Source: Eikenella sp.
GTDB taxonomy: Bacteria > Pseudomonadota > Gammaproteobacteria > Burkholderiales > Neisseriaceae
DNA: 45,565 bases
Assembly: GCA_030528345.1 (NCBI GenBank)
Contig: JAUMZB010000016.1
Span: 1 to 45,565, forward strand
Direction: 5' to 3'
The notes beneath the pieces are model-generated. The model did not search any database. It was not told the origin of the DNA and worked only from the letters and a program-made list of their open reading frames with translations. The first letter of the stretch is position 1. Every line of letters starts with the position of its first letter. The position numbers and the translations under genes are program-made. Below are positions 17,648-26,345 of the stretch, one piece after another.

Positions 17648-18852
17648 ATACAGCCGTTTATCTGGGCGAACCGGCGCTGGTTTCCGCGCTGGGCAGCGGT
17701 TTGTCCCAGCACCTGCAGCATTTGTTCCGCAACAATGCCCGCCCGCCGCTCACCTTCGACAGCCAATGGATTGCCGGCAAAAAACGTGCCTTCGGCGCCG
17801 TAAACGAAACACTGCGCGACTTTCCCGCCGCGCTGCCCGAAGCGCACCGCAGCCGCAACAACCAACTGCTGTGGCATGCGCTGGCGCAAATCGGGCCGCA
17901 AATCGAAGCGGTACGCACACGCTACGGCGCCCAACGCATCGGCGTGGTGATGGGCACCTCCACCAGCGGCGTGGATGAAAACCTGCCCCTGTTCCGTCAT
18001 GCGGCCGCAGGCGGTGCCTGGCAGGAAGTGCCCTTCAAACAGCAGCAGCAAATCCATTCCGCCCCCGCCGACTTTACCGCCGCCGTTTACGGCCTCGCCG
18101 GCCCCTGCTACGGCGTTTCCACCGCCTGCACCTCGGGTGCCCGCACCCTGATCAGCGCCGCCCGCCTGCTGCGGCTGGGCGTGTGCGACGCCGTGGTGTG
18201 CGGCGGCGTGGACACCCTCTCCCCGCTCACCATCAACGGCTTCGACGCTTTAGACGTGCTCTCCGAGGGCATTGCCAACCCCTTTTCCCGCCACCGCAAC
18301 GGCATCAACATCGGCGAAGCCGCCGCCGCCTTCGTGATGAGCCGCGAGGCCGGCAGCGGCCTGCCGCTCATGGGCTACGGCGCCAGCAGCGACGCCTACC
18401 ATATGTCCTCTCCCCGCCCCGACGGCTTGGGCGCGGTACAGGCCTTCCAAGCCGCCTTGCGCCAGGCCGGCCTCACGCCCGACGCCGTGGGCTGGATCAA
18501 TCTGCACGGCACCGGTACCCGCCACAACGACAGCATGGAAAGCCGCGCCGTGGCCGAAGTATTCGGCCCGCACACCGCCGCCACCTCCACCAAACCCTTT
18601 ACCGGCCACACCTTGGGCGCGGCCGGTGCGCTGGAAGCCGCCCTGCTGTGGGGCATAGTCAGCCCCGTTCATAATCCCGAAGGCCGCCTGCCCGCCCAAT
18701 ATTGGGACGGCGAGGCCGACCCCGAACTGCCCGCCATCGCCCTCACCACGGCCGACAGCCGCTGGCCGGCCGGCCGCCGCATCGGCGCCAGCGCCTCCTT
18801 CGCCTTCGGCGGCAACAACAGTGTTCTGATCATCGGAGCCGAGCATGCCTGA
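17644..18852 (+). CDS. Beta-ketoacyl-ACP synthase (FabF-like, APE type)
   Basis: A 402-residue condensing enzyme with the complete Cys-His-His triad: Cys162 in GVSTACTSGA, His288 in NLHGTGTRHND and His322 in PFTGHTLGAAGALEA, plus Lys316. It should catalyse decarboxylative condensation of malonyl-ACP onto an acyl or aryl primer. It is shorter than housekeeping FabF and lacks nearby fabH/fabD/fabG/acpP, but is coupled to a DUF3261-like lipoprotein (4-base overlap) and a hotdog dehydratase (8-base overlap). That lipoprotein-ketosynthase-dehydratase order resembles one stretch of known APE clusters (ApeO/ApeP region). The substrate is inferred. Confidence 0.85.
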   Translation: MNTAVYLGEPALVSALGSGLSQHLQHLFRNNARPPLTFDSQWIAGKKRAFGAVNETLRDFPAALPEAHRSRNNQLLWHALAQIGPQIEAVRTRYGAQRIGVVMGTSTSGVDENLPLFRHAAAGGAWQEVPFKQQQQIHSAPADFTAAVYGLAGPCYGVSTACTSGARTLISAARLLRLGVCDAVVCGGVDTLSPLTINGFDALDVLSEGIANPFSRHRNGINIGEAAAAFVMSREAGSGLPLMGYGASSDAYHMSSPRPDGLGAVQAFQAALRQAGLTPDAVGWINLHGTGTRHNDSMESRAVAEVFGPHTAATSTKPFTGHTLGAAGALEAALLWGIVSPVHNPEGRLPAQYWDGEADPELPAIALTTADSRWPAGRRIGASASFAFGGNNSVLIIGAEHA

Positions 18853-19342
18853 ATGCCCCATCACCCGCCCCGCCGATCTGCTGCCGCACAGCGGCCGCAT
18901 GGTGCTGCTCGACCAAGTATTGTCTTACGACGACCACAACCTGCACGCCACCGCCACCCTGCGCCCAGACTGCCTGCTGCTCCCGCCCGGCAGCGACCGC
19001 CTGCCCGCCTGGATGGGCATGGAGATCATGGCGCAGGGCATCGGCGCTTGGGCCGGCGCCCGCGCCTTAGACCAAGGCCAACCCGTGCGCCTGGGCTTTC
19101 TGCTCGGCACCCGCAAACTGCAGTTCGGCGTGCCCGACATTCCGGTCGGCACCGTGCTCGACGTGCGCACCGCCCTCTCCTGGCAGGACAGCAGCGGCAT
19201 GGGCGTGTTCGACTGCAGCCTCAGCTGCCGCCAAGCCGCCCCCGGCAGCACGCTCGCGCCGGACGCCCTGCTGCTGGCGGCCGCCCTCAATGTGTTCAGC
19301 CCCGCCAGCGACGAAATCCTGCAGCAAACCCTGGCCGGTTGA
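18845..19342 (+). CDS. Hotdog-fold 3-hydroxyacyl-ACP dehydratase (ApeP-like)
   Basis: A 165-residue single hotdog domain. The catalytic His is probably His15 in LLPHSGRMVLLD and the acidic partner Glu60 in WMGMEIMAQGIGAWAG, the arrangement of FabZ/FabA-like dehydratases in APE clusters. It would dehydrate the beta-hydroxyacyl intermediate to extend a conjugated polyene. It overlaps the ketosynthase gene by 8 bases. No ketoreductase, second ketosynthase or ACP follows: an inverted DUS terminator and then metR come next, so this locus is incomplete on its own. Confidence 0.78.
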   Translation: MPECPITRPADLLPHSGRMVLLDQVLSYDDHNLHATATLRPDCLLLPPGSDRLPAWMGMEIMAQGIGAWAGARALDQGQPVRLGFLLGTRKLQFGVPDIPVGTVLDVRTALSWQDSSGMGVFDCSLSCRQAAPGSTLAPDALLLAAALNVFSPASDEILQQTLAG

Positions 19343-19382
19343 AGCAGACCAAGCGCGTGGCTTGGCGGCCTGAAATAACCAT

Positions 19383-19416
19383 CAGGCTACCTGAAAGCTT
19401 TTGTTCAGGTAGCCTG
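19383..19416. terminator. Inverted DUS pair, bidirectional terminator
   Basis: CAGGCTACCTGAA (19383-19395) and its complement (19404-19416) form a perfect 13-bp stem with an 8-nt loop, between the convergent dehydratase and metR genes. Confidence 0.8.
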
Positions 19417-19473
19417 TATTGCCGCCCAGCCATTTTTGATGCAGGACGGATTCAAACGCCACCACCGCGCTTT

Positions 19474-20406
19474 TCAGGTAGCCATTTCCAACACACTCAG
19501 GCCGGGCAGGTCGGCGAAACCGCGGTCGCGCACGATTTGGCAGAAATTGTCGAGGTAGATTTTGTCGGCATCGTCGCTGCGCATGGCCGCGTACAGCTCG
19601 CTGGTGAGCGGCGTGCTGCCGATGGGACGGGCCACGATATAGCCTTTTTCCAGATACGGCATCACCGTCCAATACGGCAGCGCCGCAATGCCGCGCCGGC
19701 TGGCCACCAGCTGCACGATGGCAATCGTCAGTTCGCTGTGGCGGCGCGGCGGGTTGATGCCGGCGGGCAGCAGCACTTTGCGCAAGAGGTCGAGCATGTC
19801 GTCGGGCACCGGGTAGGTGATCAGGGTTTCCCCGGCAAAGTCTTCGGCCTGCCACACCGTTTTGTCGGCCAGCGGATGGTCTTTGGCGCAAATGCCCACC
19901 ATTTCGTAGGCAAACAACGCCTGATAGCTGATGCCGGCCTGCGGCAGCGCTTCGGACACAATCGCCAAATCGGCGCGGTGCTGCAGCAGCAGACCCACGG
20001 GGTCGGCCTGAAAACCCGACACAATATCCAGCTCCACCTGCGGCCACAGCGGGCGGAAATCGCTCATCGCCGGCATCAGCCAGTCGAAACAGGTGTGGCA
20101 CTCCACCGCCAGGCGCAGCTCGCCCGCGCCGCCTTCCACAATCTGCGCCAGCTCGCGCTCGGCGGCCGCCACCTGCGGCAGAATCTCGCGCGCCAGCTGC
20201 AGCAGCCGCCCACCGGCCGGCGTGAAGCGCACCGGATTCGATTTGCGCTCGAACAGCGGCGTGGCGTAATAGTTTTCCAGCGCACGGATCTGGTGCGACA
20301 AGGCCGATTGGGTGAGAAACACCCGCTTGGCCGCCAGCGACACGCTGCCGGTTTCTTCCAAAGCCAGCAGGGTTTTCAGATGGCGCAGTTCGATGATGGA
20401 TTCCAT
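19474..20406 (-). CDS. metR: MetR-like LysR-family transcriptional regulator
   Basis: A 310-residue LysR-type regulator. The winged helix-turn-helix (about residues 3-62; LRHLKTLLALEETGS, then LTQSALSHQIRALE) and the effector domain with VECHTCFDWLMPAM, PVDDM-type and ASRRGIAALPYW segments match E. coli MetR, the homocysteine-responsive activator of metE/metH. No met biosynthetic gene lies in this window. The start at 20406 is chosen from the family N-terminus. The gene ends in a DUS-like copy (19473-19484): ATG GCT ACC TGA gives the last Met-Ala-Thr and stop. It is divergent from mltG. Confidence 0.87.
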   Translation of the reverse strand: MESIIELRHLKTLLALEETGSVSLAAKRVFLTQSALSHQIRALENYYATPLFERKSNPVRFTPAGGRLLQLAREILPQVAAAERELAQIVEGGAGELRLAVECHTCFDWLMPAMSDFRPLWPQVELDIVSGFQADPVGLLLQHRADLAIVSEALPQAGISYQALFAYEMVGICAKDHPLADKTVWQAEDFAGETLITYPVPDDMLDLLRKVLLPAGINPPRRHSELTIAIVQLVASRRGIAALPYWTVMPYLEKGYIVARPIGSTPLTSELYAAMRSDDADKIYLDNFCQIVRDRGFADLPGLSVLEMAT

Positions 20407-20528
20407 AAGCAGAAATAAAGGCAATGGCACGGAGCGCCCATTATCCCTTAAATCCGATGCGCCTCCCACACGGTTTTTTTTACATCCCTTCCAAGGCTTT
20501 CAGGTAGCCGTTTCGCCGCGCCCTCCGC

Positions 20529-20534
20529 TATACT
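20529..20534 (+). promoter_or_regulatory. Probable -10 box for mltG
   Basis: TATACT 42 bases before the mltG start in the metR-mltG divergent region. No clear -35 was found; a degenerate DUS occupies 20499-20510. Confidence 0.4.
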
Positions 20535-20575
20535 GCCACCTTTTTCGCCCACACCGCATCCACGCCAAATAAAAC

Positions 20576-21571
20576 ATGCTGAAAAAAACCGTCTGTTTCC
20601 TCACCGCGCCGGCGGCTGCGGCCATCGCCGCTTTTGCCCTGCTGCTGTTTCTGCCCAAAGACACCCAATCGCAACGGATTAAAATCGAACGCGGCAGCGG
20701 CCTCGCCGGCGTTTCGCGCAGCTTGGCCGCACAAGACGCCGTTTACAGCCGCTACGTCTTCCTGCTCGGCGCCTACCTCAACGGCGCCCACAAACACCTT
20801 ACCCCCGGCAACTACCGCCTGCAGCCGCGCGCTTCCAGCTGGCAGATTCTGCAACACCTGAAAAACGGCAAACCCGACACCGTGACCGTGCGCATCATCG
20901 AAGGCATGACTTTCGCCCACATGCGCCGCATCATCAACCGAACCGCCGACATCCGCCACGACACCGCCGGCTGGAGCGACCAAAAACTGCTGGCCGAAAT
21001 CGCTCCCGATGCAGCATCCAAACTGCCCGAAGGCCTGTTTTTCCCCGACACCTACGAAATCGACAGCGACAGCAGCGATGTGCAAATCTACCGCACCGCC
21101 TACGCCAAAATGCAGCGCGAGCTCGACCGCGCCTGGAACGGCCGCGCCGACAAACTGCCCTACGAAACCCCCTACGAGCTGCTGACCATGGCCAGCATCA
21201 TCGAAAAAGAAACCGCCCATCCCGAAGACCGTGCCGACGTGTCCGCCGTATTCGTCAACCGCCTCCACATCGGCATGCGCCTGCAAACCGACCCCACCGT
21301 GATTTACGGCATGGGCAACGCCTATCGGGGCCGCATCCGCCGAGCCGACCTGCAACGCGACACCCCCTACAACACCTACACCCGCCACGGCCTGCCGCCC
21401 ACCCCCATCGCCCTGCCCGGCCGCGCCGCGCTCGAAGCCGCCGCCCAACCCAGCCAGGCGCGCTACCTGTATTTCGTTTCCCGCATGGACGACACCGGCA
21501 AAAGCCAATTCAGCCACACCCTAGCCGAACACAATGCCGCCGTGCGCCGCTACATCCTGAAGAAAGAATAA
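20576..21571 (+). CDS. mltG: MltG, endolytic murein transglycosylase
   Basis: A 331-residue inner-membrane protein with one N-terminal anchor (about residues 6-27) and a YceG domain. It cleaves nascent glycan strands and is thought to set their length. Family segments: MTFAHMRRI, LLAEIAPDAASKLPEGLFFPDTYEI, MASIIEKETAHPEDRADVSAVF (with the catalytic Glu), GMRLQTDPTVIYG and YNTYTRHGLPPTPIALPG. It lies directly upstream of yciB (1-base gap) and near tmk, the common mltG-tmk neighbourhood of proteobacteria with yciB inserted. Confidence 0.95.
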   Translation: MLKKTVCFLTAPAAAAIAAFALLLFLPKDTQSQRIKIERGSGLAGVSRSLAAQDAVYSRYVFLLGAYLNGAHKHLTPGNYRLQPRASSWQILQHLKNGKPDTVTVRIIEGMTFAHMRRIINRTADIRHDTAGWSDQKLLAEIAPDAASKLPEGLFFPDTYEIDSDSSDVQIYRTAYAKMQRELDRAWNGRADKLPYETPYELLTMASIIEKETAHPEDRADVSAVFVNRLHIGMRLQTDPTVIYGMGNAYRGRIRRADLQRDTPYNTYTRHGLPPTPIALPGRAALEAAAQPSQARYLYFVSRMDDTGKSQFSHTLAEHNAAVRRYILKKE

Positions 21572-21572
21572 T

Positions 21573-22163
21573 ATGACCGCCCTGCTCGACCTTTTGCCTC
21601 TGATTGCCTTTTTCTTCGCCTCGAAAAAATTCGGCCTGATTGCCGGCGCCGCCGCCGTTCTCGTCAGCACGCTGGCCGTGTACGGCGTCCACCTCGCCCG
21701 CCAGAAAGGCAAACTCACCAAACAGCAATGGACGGTGCTGGTGCTCACCATCGTGTTTTGCGGCGCCAGCATCCTCTTGCAGGACGACCTCTATCTGCGC
21801 TGGAAAACCCCCGTCATCAACCTGCTGTTCGCCCTGGCACTCGGCCTCAGCGCCCTCATCGGCAAACCGCTGATTCAGGCCGTGGCCAAAGACATCTTCC
21901 GCCTCAGCCCGCGCGGCTGGCTGCGCCTCACCTGGGTATGGGCCGCCTTCTTCCTGCTCCTGGCCGCCCTGCACTACTGGATCGGCCTTTACGCCTACGA
22001 CGAAAGCTCGGAAAGCTCGAAAAACCTGTTTATCAATTTCAAAAGCTACGGCCAGCTGATTTTGATGATCGTCTTTATGCTCGCCCAAGGCATCGTACTC
22101 AGAGGCTACCTGAACACCGACGCAGAAGCGGCCGATGCCCCCGAACAGGAAAAACAGTCTTAA
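21573..22163 (+). CDS. yciB: YciB/IspZ inner membrane septation protein A
   Basis: A 196-residue polytopic protein with about five membrane segments. It begins MTALLDLLPLIAFFFASK and carries WKTPVINLLFALALGLSALI, GKPLIQ and WVWAAFFLLLAALHYWI, as in the septation protein A family that affects cell-envelope integrity and division. The ATG follows the mltG stop by a single base. A DUS at 22103-22114 is translated near the C-terminus as Gly-Tyr-Leu-Asn. Confidence 0.93.
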   Translation: MTALLDLLPLIAFFFASKKFGLIAGAAAVLVSTLAVYGVHLARQKGKLTKQQWTVLVLTIVFCGASILLQDDLYLRWKTPVINLLFALALGLSALIGKPLIQAVAKDIFRLSPRGWLRLTWVWAAFFLLLAALHYWIGLYAYDESSESSKNLFINFKSYGQLILMIVFMLAQGIVLRGYLNTDAEAADAPEQEKQS

Positions 22164-22182
22164 ACCGCACAACAAAAGCTTT

Positions 22183-22194
22183 TTCAGGTAGCCT
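22183..22194 (-). repeat. DNA uptake sequence
   Basis: A perfect TTCAGGTAGCCT between yciB and tmk. It can pair with the copy at the end of yciB (22103-22114), but the 68-nt gap makes termination unlikely. Confidence 0.9.
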
Positions 22195-22239
22195 GAAACC
22201 ATCAAGCCGCTCCCAACAGGCCACCAGAAACCCTCTGCC

Positions 22240-22857
22240 ATGAACGCCAAATTCATTACCCTAGACGGCATCGACGGTGCCGGCAAAACCACCCAGCTCA
22301 AGGTCATCCGCGACTGGTTCGCCCGCCGGGGTCTGCCCGTCCGCTTCACCCGCGAGCCCGGCGGCACGCCCATGGGCGAAGCCCTGCGCCAACTGCTGCT
22401 CAACCCCGACACCCGCATCGGCCTGCGCGCCGAAACCCTGCTGATGTTCGCCGCCCGCGCCCAACATCTGGAAGACGTGATTCTGCCCGCCCTGCGCGAC
22501 GGCATTTCCGTGGTGTCCGACCGCTTCACCGACGCCACCTTCGCCTATCAGGGCGCCGGCCGCGGCCTGCCCGCCGACGACGTGGCCGCCCTGGAAAATT
22601 GGGTGCAGGGCAGCCTGCGCCCCGACCTCACCCTCCTGCTCGACGTGCCCTTGGCCGTTTCCATGCAGCGCATCGAAGAAAACCGTGAAAAAGACCGTTT
22701 CGAGCAGGAACAGGCCGCCTTCTTCACCCGCGTGCGCGCAGGCTACCTGAAACGCGCCGCCGCCTCGCCGCAACGCTATGCCGTGATCGACAGCAACCGC
22801 GACAAAGCCGCCGTGCGCAGCGAAATCGAAGCCGTTTTGCAGCGTTTGTTTGCCTAG
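22240..22857 (+). CDS. tmk: Thymidylate kinase
   Basis: A 205-residue cytoplasmic kinase that converts dTMP to dTDP. The P-loop GIDGAGKTTQ is at about residues 10-19, then FTREPGGTPMGEALRQLLL, the DRF variant of the DRY/DRF motif in VVSDRFTDATFAYQGAGRGL and a short lid (EENREKDRFEQE). A DUS (22740-22751) lies inside the gene and is read as Gly-Tyr-Leu-Lys in the C-terminal helix, which the fold evidently tolerates. Confidence 0.96.
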   Translation: MNAKFITLDGIDGAGKTTQLKVIRDWFARRGLPVRFTREPGGTPMGEALRQLLLNPDTRIGLRAETLLMFAARAQHLEDVILPALRDGISVVSDRFTDATFAYQGAGRGLPADDVAALENWVQGSLRPDLTLLLDVPLAVSMQRIEENREKDRFEQEQAAFFTRVRAGYLKRAAASPQRYAVIDSNRDKAAVRSEIEAVLQRLFA

Positions 22858-22912
22858 GGCGGACTTTCGACCCCGGCCGCTGAGGGCTCATTCACAACGC
22901 GCACCAAGGGCT

Positions 22913-22924
22913 TTCAGGTAGCCT
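22913..22924 (-). repeat. DNA uptake sequence
   Basis: A perfect TTCAGGTAGCCT between tmk and the yajC promoter. Confidence 0.9.
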
Positions 22925-22941
22925 GCCTGCCGGCACAAGTG

Positions 22942-22970
22942 TTGGAAAAAGCCTGAATGCCGTTTACAAT
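22942..22970 (+). promoter_or_regulatory. Sigma-70 promoter for yajC-secD-secF
   Basis: TTGGAA (22942-22947), a 17-base spacer and TACAAT (22965-22970), 36 bases upstream of the yajC start. Spacing and both boxes are good. Confidence 0.75.
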
Positions 22971-23006
22971 AGCGCGTTTTTCCATCACGCTTTACGGAGT
23001 TTCCCC

Positions 23007-23312
23007 ATGATTTCCTTCGCCTTTGCCGACGGTGCCGCCGCCGCCCAGCAACCCAGCCTGCTGCTGAGCTCCCTGCCCTGGATCTTCCTGCTGGCACTGT
23101 TTTATTTCATGATTCTGCGCCCGAAACAGAAAGAAGAAAAACGCCGCCAGCAGATGCTGGCCGAGCTGAAAAAAGGCGATAAAGTGATGACCACCTCCGG
23201 CATCGCCGGCAAGGTGAGCAAAGTGGGCGAGCAGTACGTCACCCTCGAAATCGCCCCCGGCGTGCCGGTAGAGTTCCACCGCCAAGCCATCACCGTCAAA
23301 ATCGAAGGCTGA
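23007..23312 (+). CDS. yajC: YajC, preprotein translocase accessory subunit
   Basis: A 101-residue protein with one N-terminal membrane segment (LPWIFLLALFYFMILRPKQK, about 28-47) followed by a cytoplasmic domain (KKGDKVMTTSGIAGKVSKVG). It associates with SecDF and the SecYEG holotranslocon. It is first in the yajC-secD-secF operon and has its own promoter directly upstream. Confidence 0.96.
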   Translation: MISFAFADGAAAAQQPSLLLSSLPWIFLLALFYFMILRPKQKEEKRRQQMLAELKKGDKVMTTSGIAGKVSKVGEQYVTLEIAPGVPVEFHRQAITVKIEG

Positions 23313-23394
23313 TTCGGGGCTGTCCGCAGCCCCTGCGGCAGCGCATGATTTGCGCTGCCCGTTTCCGTTTCCGAACGCTTCCGAAAGCACGAAT

Positions 23395-25230
23395 ATGAAC
23401 CGTTATCCGATTTGGAAATACCTCCTGATCGCCCTCACCATCGTGGTGGCCGGCCTCTACGCCCTGCCTAACCTCTACGGCGAAACGCCTGCCGTGCAGG
23501 TATCGAGCAGCCGCCAGTCGCAACCGGTCAATGAAACCACCCAACAAGCCGTCACTCAAGCACTGGAAGAAGCCGGCATCCGCCATCAGGGCATGTTTAT
23601 CGCCGACGGCAGCCTGCGCGTGCGCCTGGCCAACGAAGAAGAACAAAGCAAAGCCCGCGACGCCATCGAGCGCAAACTGGGCAGCGGCCACATCATCGCG
23701 CTCAACCTGATTGCCAACACGCCCGACTGGATGAGCCGCCTGGGCGCCAACCCCATGTTCCTCGGCCTCGACCTGCGCGGCGGCGTGCACTTCACCATGC
23801 AGGTGGACATGAAAGCCGCCATCGAAAAAACCCTCGACCGCATCGCCGGCGATTTCCGCCGCCAGCTGCGCCAAGACAAAATCCGCACCGGCAGCATCCG
23901 CAAAGAGGGACAAACGCTGGTGGTGCCCTTCCAAGACGAAGCCACGCTGCAGGCCGCCCTGCCCAAACTGCGCCAGCAGGCGCCCGATGCCGAAGTTAGC
24001 GCAGAGGGCAACAACATTGTGGTGCGCCTGCCCGATCAGACGCTGGCCGACATCCAAAGCGCCGCCGTCAAACAAAACATCAACACCCTGCACAACCGCG
24101 TCAACGAACTGGGCGTGGCCGAACCGGTGATCCAGCAAGCCGGCCCCGACCGCATCGTGGTGCAGCTGCCCGGCGTACAGGATACCGCCAAAGCCAAAGA
24201 CATCATCGGCCGCACCGCCACCTTGGAAGTGCGCATGGTGTCCGACGACCCCGCGCTCAACCAGCAGGCCGCCGCCGGCAATGTGCCGGCCGGCTACGAA
24301 CTGCTGCCGGTGCAGGGCGGCGGCCAGTTGCTGGTGAGCAAGCAGGTGGAGCTGACCGGCGACAACATCAACGACGCCCAACCGGGCTTCACCGAGCAAA
24401 ACCTGCCTTCGGTCAACCTGAATCTCGACAGCGCCGGCGCCGCCATTTTCGCCGACCTCACCCGCAACAATATCGGCCGCAGCACCGCCATGATTCTGAT
24501 TGACCAAGGCCGCGCCGAAATCATCACCGCACCGCGCATCAACGAGCCGATTCCCGGCGGCCGCGTGCAGATTTCCGGCAGCATGAATTCCGACGAAGCG
24601 CGGGATGTGGCCCTGCTGCTGCGCGCCGGCTCGCTGGCCGCACCGATGGAAATCATCGAAGAGCGCACCATCGGCCCGTCCATGGGCAAAGAAAACATCG
24701 AAAAAGGCTTCCAATCCACCCTGTGGGGTTTTTTGGCGGTGGCGCTGTTCATGATGTTCTACTACCGCCTGTTCGGCGTGTTCTCCGTGCTGGCACTGAG
24801 CGCCAACCTGCTGTTTCTGATTGCGATTCTTTCCATGTTGCAGGCCACCCTCACCCTGCCGGGCATTGCCGCCATCGCACTCACGCTGGGCATGGCCATC
24901 GACTCCAACGTATTGATTAACGAGCGCATCCGCGAAGAATGGCGCGCCGGCGCCACGCCGCAAAAAGCCATCAACGAAGGCTACCGTCATGCTTGGGCCA
25001 CCATTGTAGACTCCAATATTACCTCGCTGATTGCCGGCATCGCCCTCTTGATTTTCGGCTCCGGCCCGGTGCGCGGCTTCGCCGTGGTGCACTGTATCGG
25101 CATACTCACCTCCATGTATTCCTCCGTGGTGGTGTCTCGCGCCTTTGCCAATCTGTGGTACGGCCGCCGCCGCAAACTGGAAAGCCTCTCCATCGGCATC
25201 CGCCCCCAACCCCGTGCCGTCAAGGAGTAA
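23395..25230 (+). CDS. secD: SecD, protein translocase subunit
   Basis: A 611-residue membrane protein that, with SecF, uses proton motive force to pull exported proteins out on the periplasmic side. An N-terminal membrane segment (MNRYPIWKYLLIALTIVVAG) leads to LGLDLRGGVHFTMQVD, a large periplasmic domain, then five membrane segments of the RND fold beginning at about residue 440, with IALTLGMAIDSNVLINERIREE as the conserved core. The ATG at 23395 fits the family start, though its ribosome site is weak. An unrelated long frame on the opposite strand is an artefact of GC bias. Confidence 0.97.
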   Translation: MNRYPIWKYLLIALTIVVAGLYALPNLYGETPAVQVSSSRQSQPVNETTQQAVTQALEEAGIRHQGMFIADGSLRVRLANEEEQSKARDAIERKLGSGHIIALNLIANTPDWMSRLGANPMFLGLDLRGGVHFTMQVDMKAAIEKTLDRIAGDFRRQLRQDKIRTGSIRKEGQTLVVPFQDEATLQAALPKLRQQAPDAEVSAEGNNIVVRLPDQTLADIQSAAVKQNINTLHNRVNELGVAEPVIQQAGPDRIVVQLPGVQDTAKAKDIIGRTATLEVRMVSDDPALNQQAAAGNVPAGYELLPVQGGGQLLVSKQVELTGDNINDAQPGFTEQNLPSVNLNLDSAGAAIFADLTRNNIGRSTAMILIDQGRAEIITAPRINEPIPGGRVQISGSMNSDEARDVALLLRAGSLAAPMEIIEERTIGPSMGKENIEKGFQSTLWGFLAVALFMMFYYRLFGVFSVLALSANLLFLIAILSMLQATLTLPGIAAIALTLGMAIDSNVLINERIREEWRAGATPQKAINEGYRHAWATIVDSNITSLIAGIALLIFGSGPVRGFAVVHCIGILTSMYSSVVVSRAFANLWYGRRRKLESLSIGIRPQPRAVKE

Positions 25231-25236
25231 ACCCTT

Positions 25237-26175
25237 ATGGATCTGTTCCGTTTCAAACGCGATATCCCCTTTATGAGCTACGGGAAAATCACCACCCTGA
25301 TTTCCCTCCTCACCTTTATTGCCGCCGTGTTCTTCCTGTTCGCCAAAGGTTTGAATTTCTCTGTGGAATTTACCGGCGGCACCGTGATCGAAGTGCAGTA
25401 TGAAAACGAAGGCGCCGACCCCAACCGCGTGCGCAGCCGCCTGACCGAACTGAAAATGGGCGAAGCCCAAGTGCAGACGCTGGGCACCAACAAACAGCTG
25501 ATGATCCGCCTGCCCAATAAAGAAGGCATCAGCTCCGCCCAGCTCTCCAACCAGGTGCTGGATTTGCTCAAACAAGACCACCCCGATGTGAGACTGCGCA
25601 AAGTCGAATTCATCGGCCCGCAGGTGGGCGAAGAATTGGTGAACCACGGCCTGTTGGCGCTGCTGATGGTGGTGGTGGGCATCATTATTTATCTGTCGGT
25701 GCGCTTTGAATGGCGCTTTGCGGTATCGGCCATCATCGCCAATATGCACGACGTGGTAGTGATCCTCGGCTGTTTCGCCCTGTTCCAGTGGGAGTTTTCG
25801 CTCACCGTACTGGCCGGCATCTTGGCCGTGCTCGGCTACTCGGTAAACGAATCGGTGGTGGTGTTCGACCGCATCCGCGAAAACATCCGCAAACCGGCCA
25901 TGCGCGGCAAACCGATTCCCTACATCATCGACAACGCCATCACCGCCACCATGAGCCGCACCATCATCACCCACGGCTCCACCGAAGCCATGGTGGTCGC
26001 CATGCTGTTGTTCGGCGGCCCGGCGCTGGAAGGTTTCGCCATCGCGCTCACCATCGGCATCGTATTCGGTATTTACTCGTCCGTACTGGTGGCCAGCCCG
26101 CTGCTGCTGTTCTTCGGCCTTACCCGCGAAAACATCATCAAGCCGCCCAAGCAAAAAGAAGAAGCCGTGGTGTAA
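25237..26175 (+). CDS. secF: SecF, protein translocase subunit
   Basis: A 312-residue partner of SecD. It begins MDLFRFKRDIPFMSYGK and shows the SecF hallmark GLNFSVEFTGGTVIEVQY, then NHGLLALLMVVVGIIIYLSVRFEWRFA, GYSVNESVVVFDRIREN and LFGGPALEGFAIALTIG. The ribosome site AAGGAG overlaps the end of secD, so the two are coupled. An inverted DUS terminator follows 10 bases after the stop. Confidence 0.97.
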   Translation: MDLFRFKRDIPFMSYGKITTLISLLTFIAAVFFLFAKGLNFSVEFTGGTVIEVQYENEGADPNRVRSRLTELKMGEAQVQTLGTNKQLMIRLPNKEGISSAQLSNQVLDLLKQDHPDVRLRKVEFIGPQVGEELVNHGLLALLMVVVGIIIYLSVRFEWRFAVSAIIANMHDVVVILGCFALFQWEFSLTVLAGILAVLGYSVNESVVVFDRIRENIRKPAMRGKPIPYIIDNAITATMSRTIITHGSTEAMVVAMLLFGGPALEGFAIALTIGIVFGIYSSVLVASPLLLFFGLTRENIIKPPKQKEEAVV

Positions 26176-26185
26176 ACCGCGCGCC

Positions 26186-26231
26186 CAACAGGCTACCTGA
26201 AACGCATTTCCGGCTTTCAGGTAGCCTGTTG
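26186..26231. terminator. Inverted DUS pair, terminator after secF
   Basis: A perfect 17-bp stem (26186-26202 with 26215-26231) around two DUS cores, with a 12-nt loop. Confidence 0.8.
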
Positions 26232-26242
26232 CCGTTTTCCGC

Positions 26243-26248
26243 TATAAT
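26243..26248 (+). promoter_or_regulatory. Probable -10 box for pqiABC
   Basis: A perfect TATAAT just after the secF terminator and about 100 bases before pqiA. The -35 is not clear because the DUS hairpin lies there. Confidence 0.5.
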
Positions 26249-26345
26249 CGCTCTCCTTTTTTCCGTTTTGGCCACTGTTTTGAATGCCGCCAAACTGCGC
26301 CGGCGCTGGGTGCGCAGCCGCTACCGACCGCTGCCCCGGGCCACC

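Noticed and set aside
23296..26154. A very long open frame on the minus strand opposite secD and secF
   Set aside because: It is a mirror of secD/secF codon bias in GC-rich DNA: low-complexity His/Gly/Val/Gln-rich sequence, no family, and fully overlaps two certain genes.
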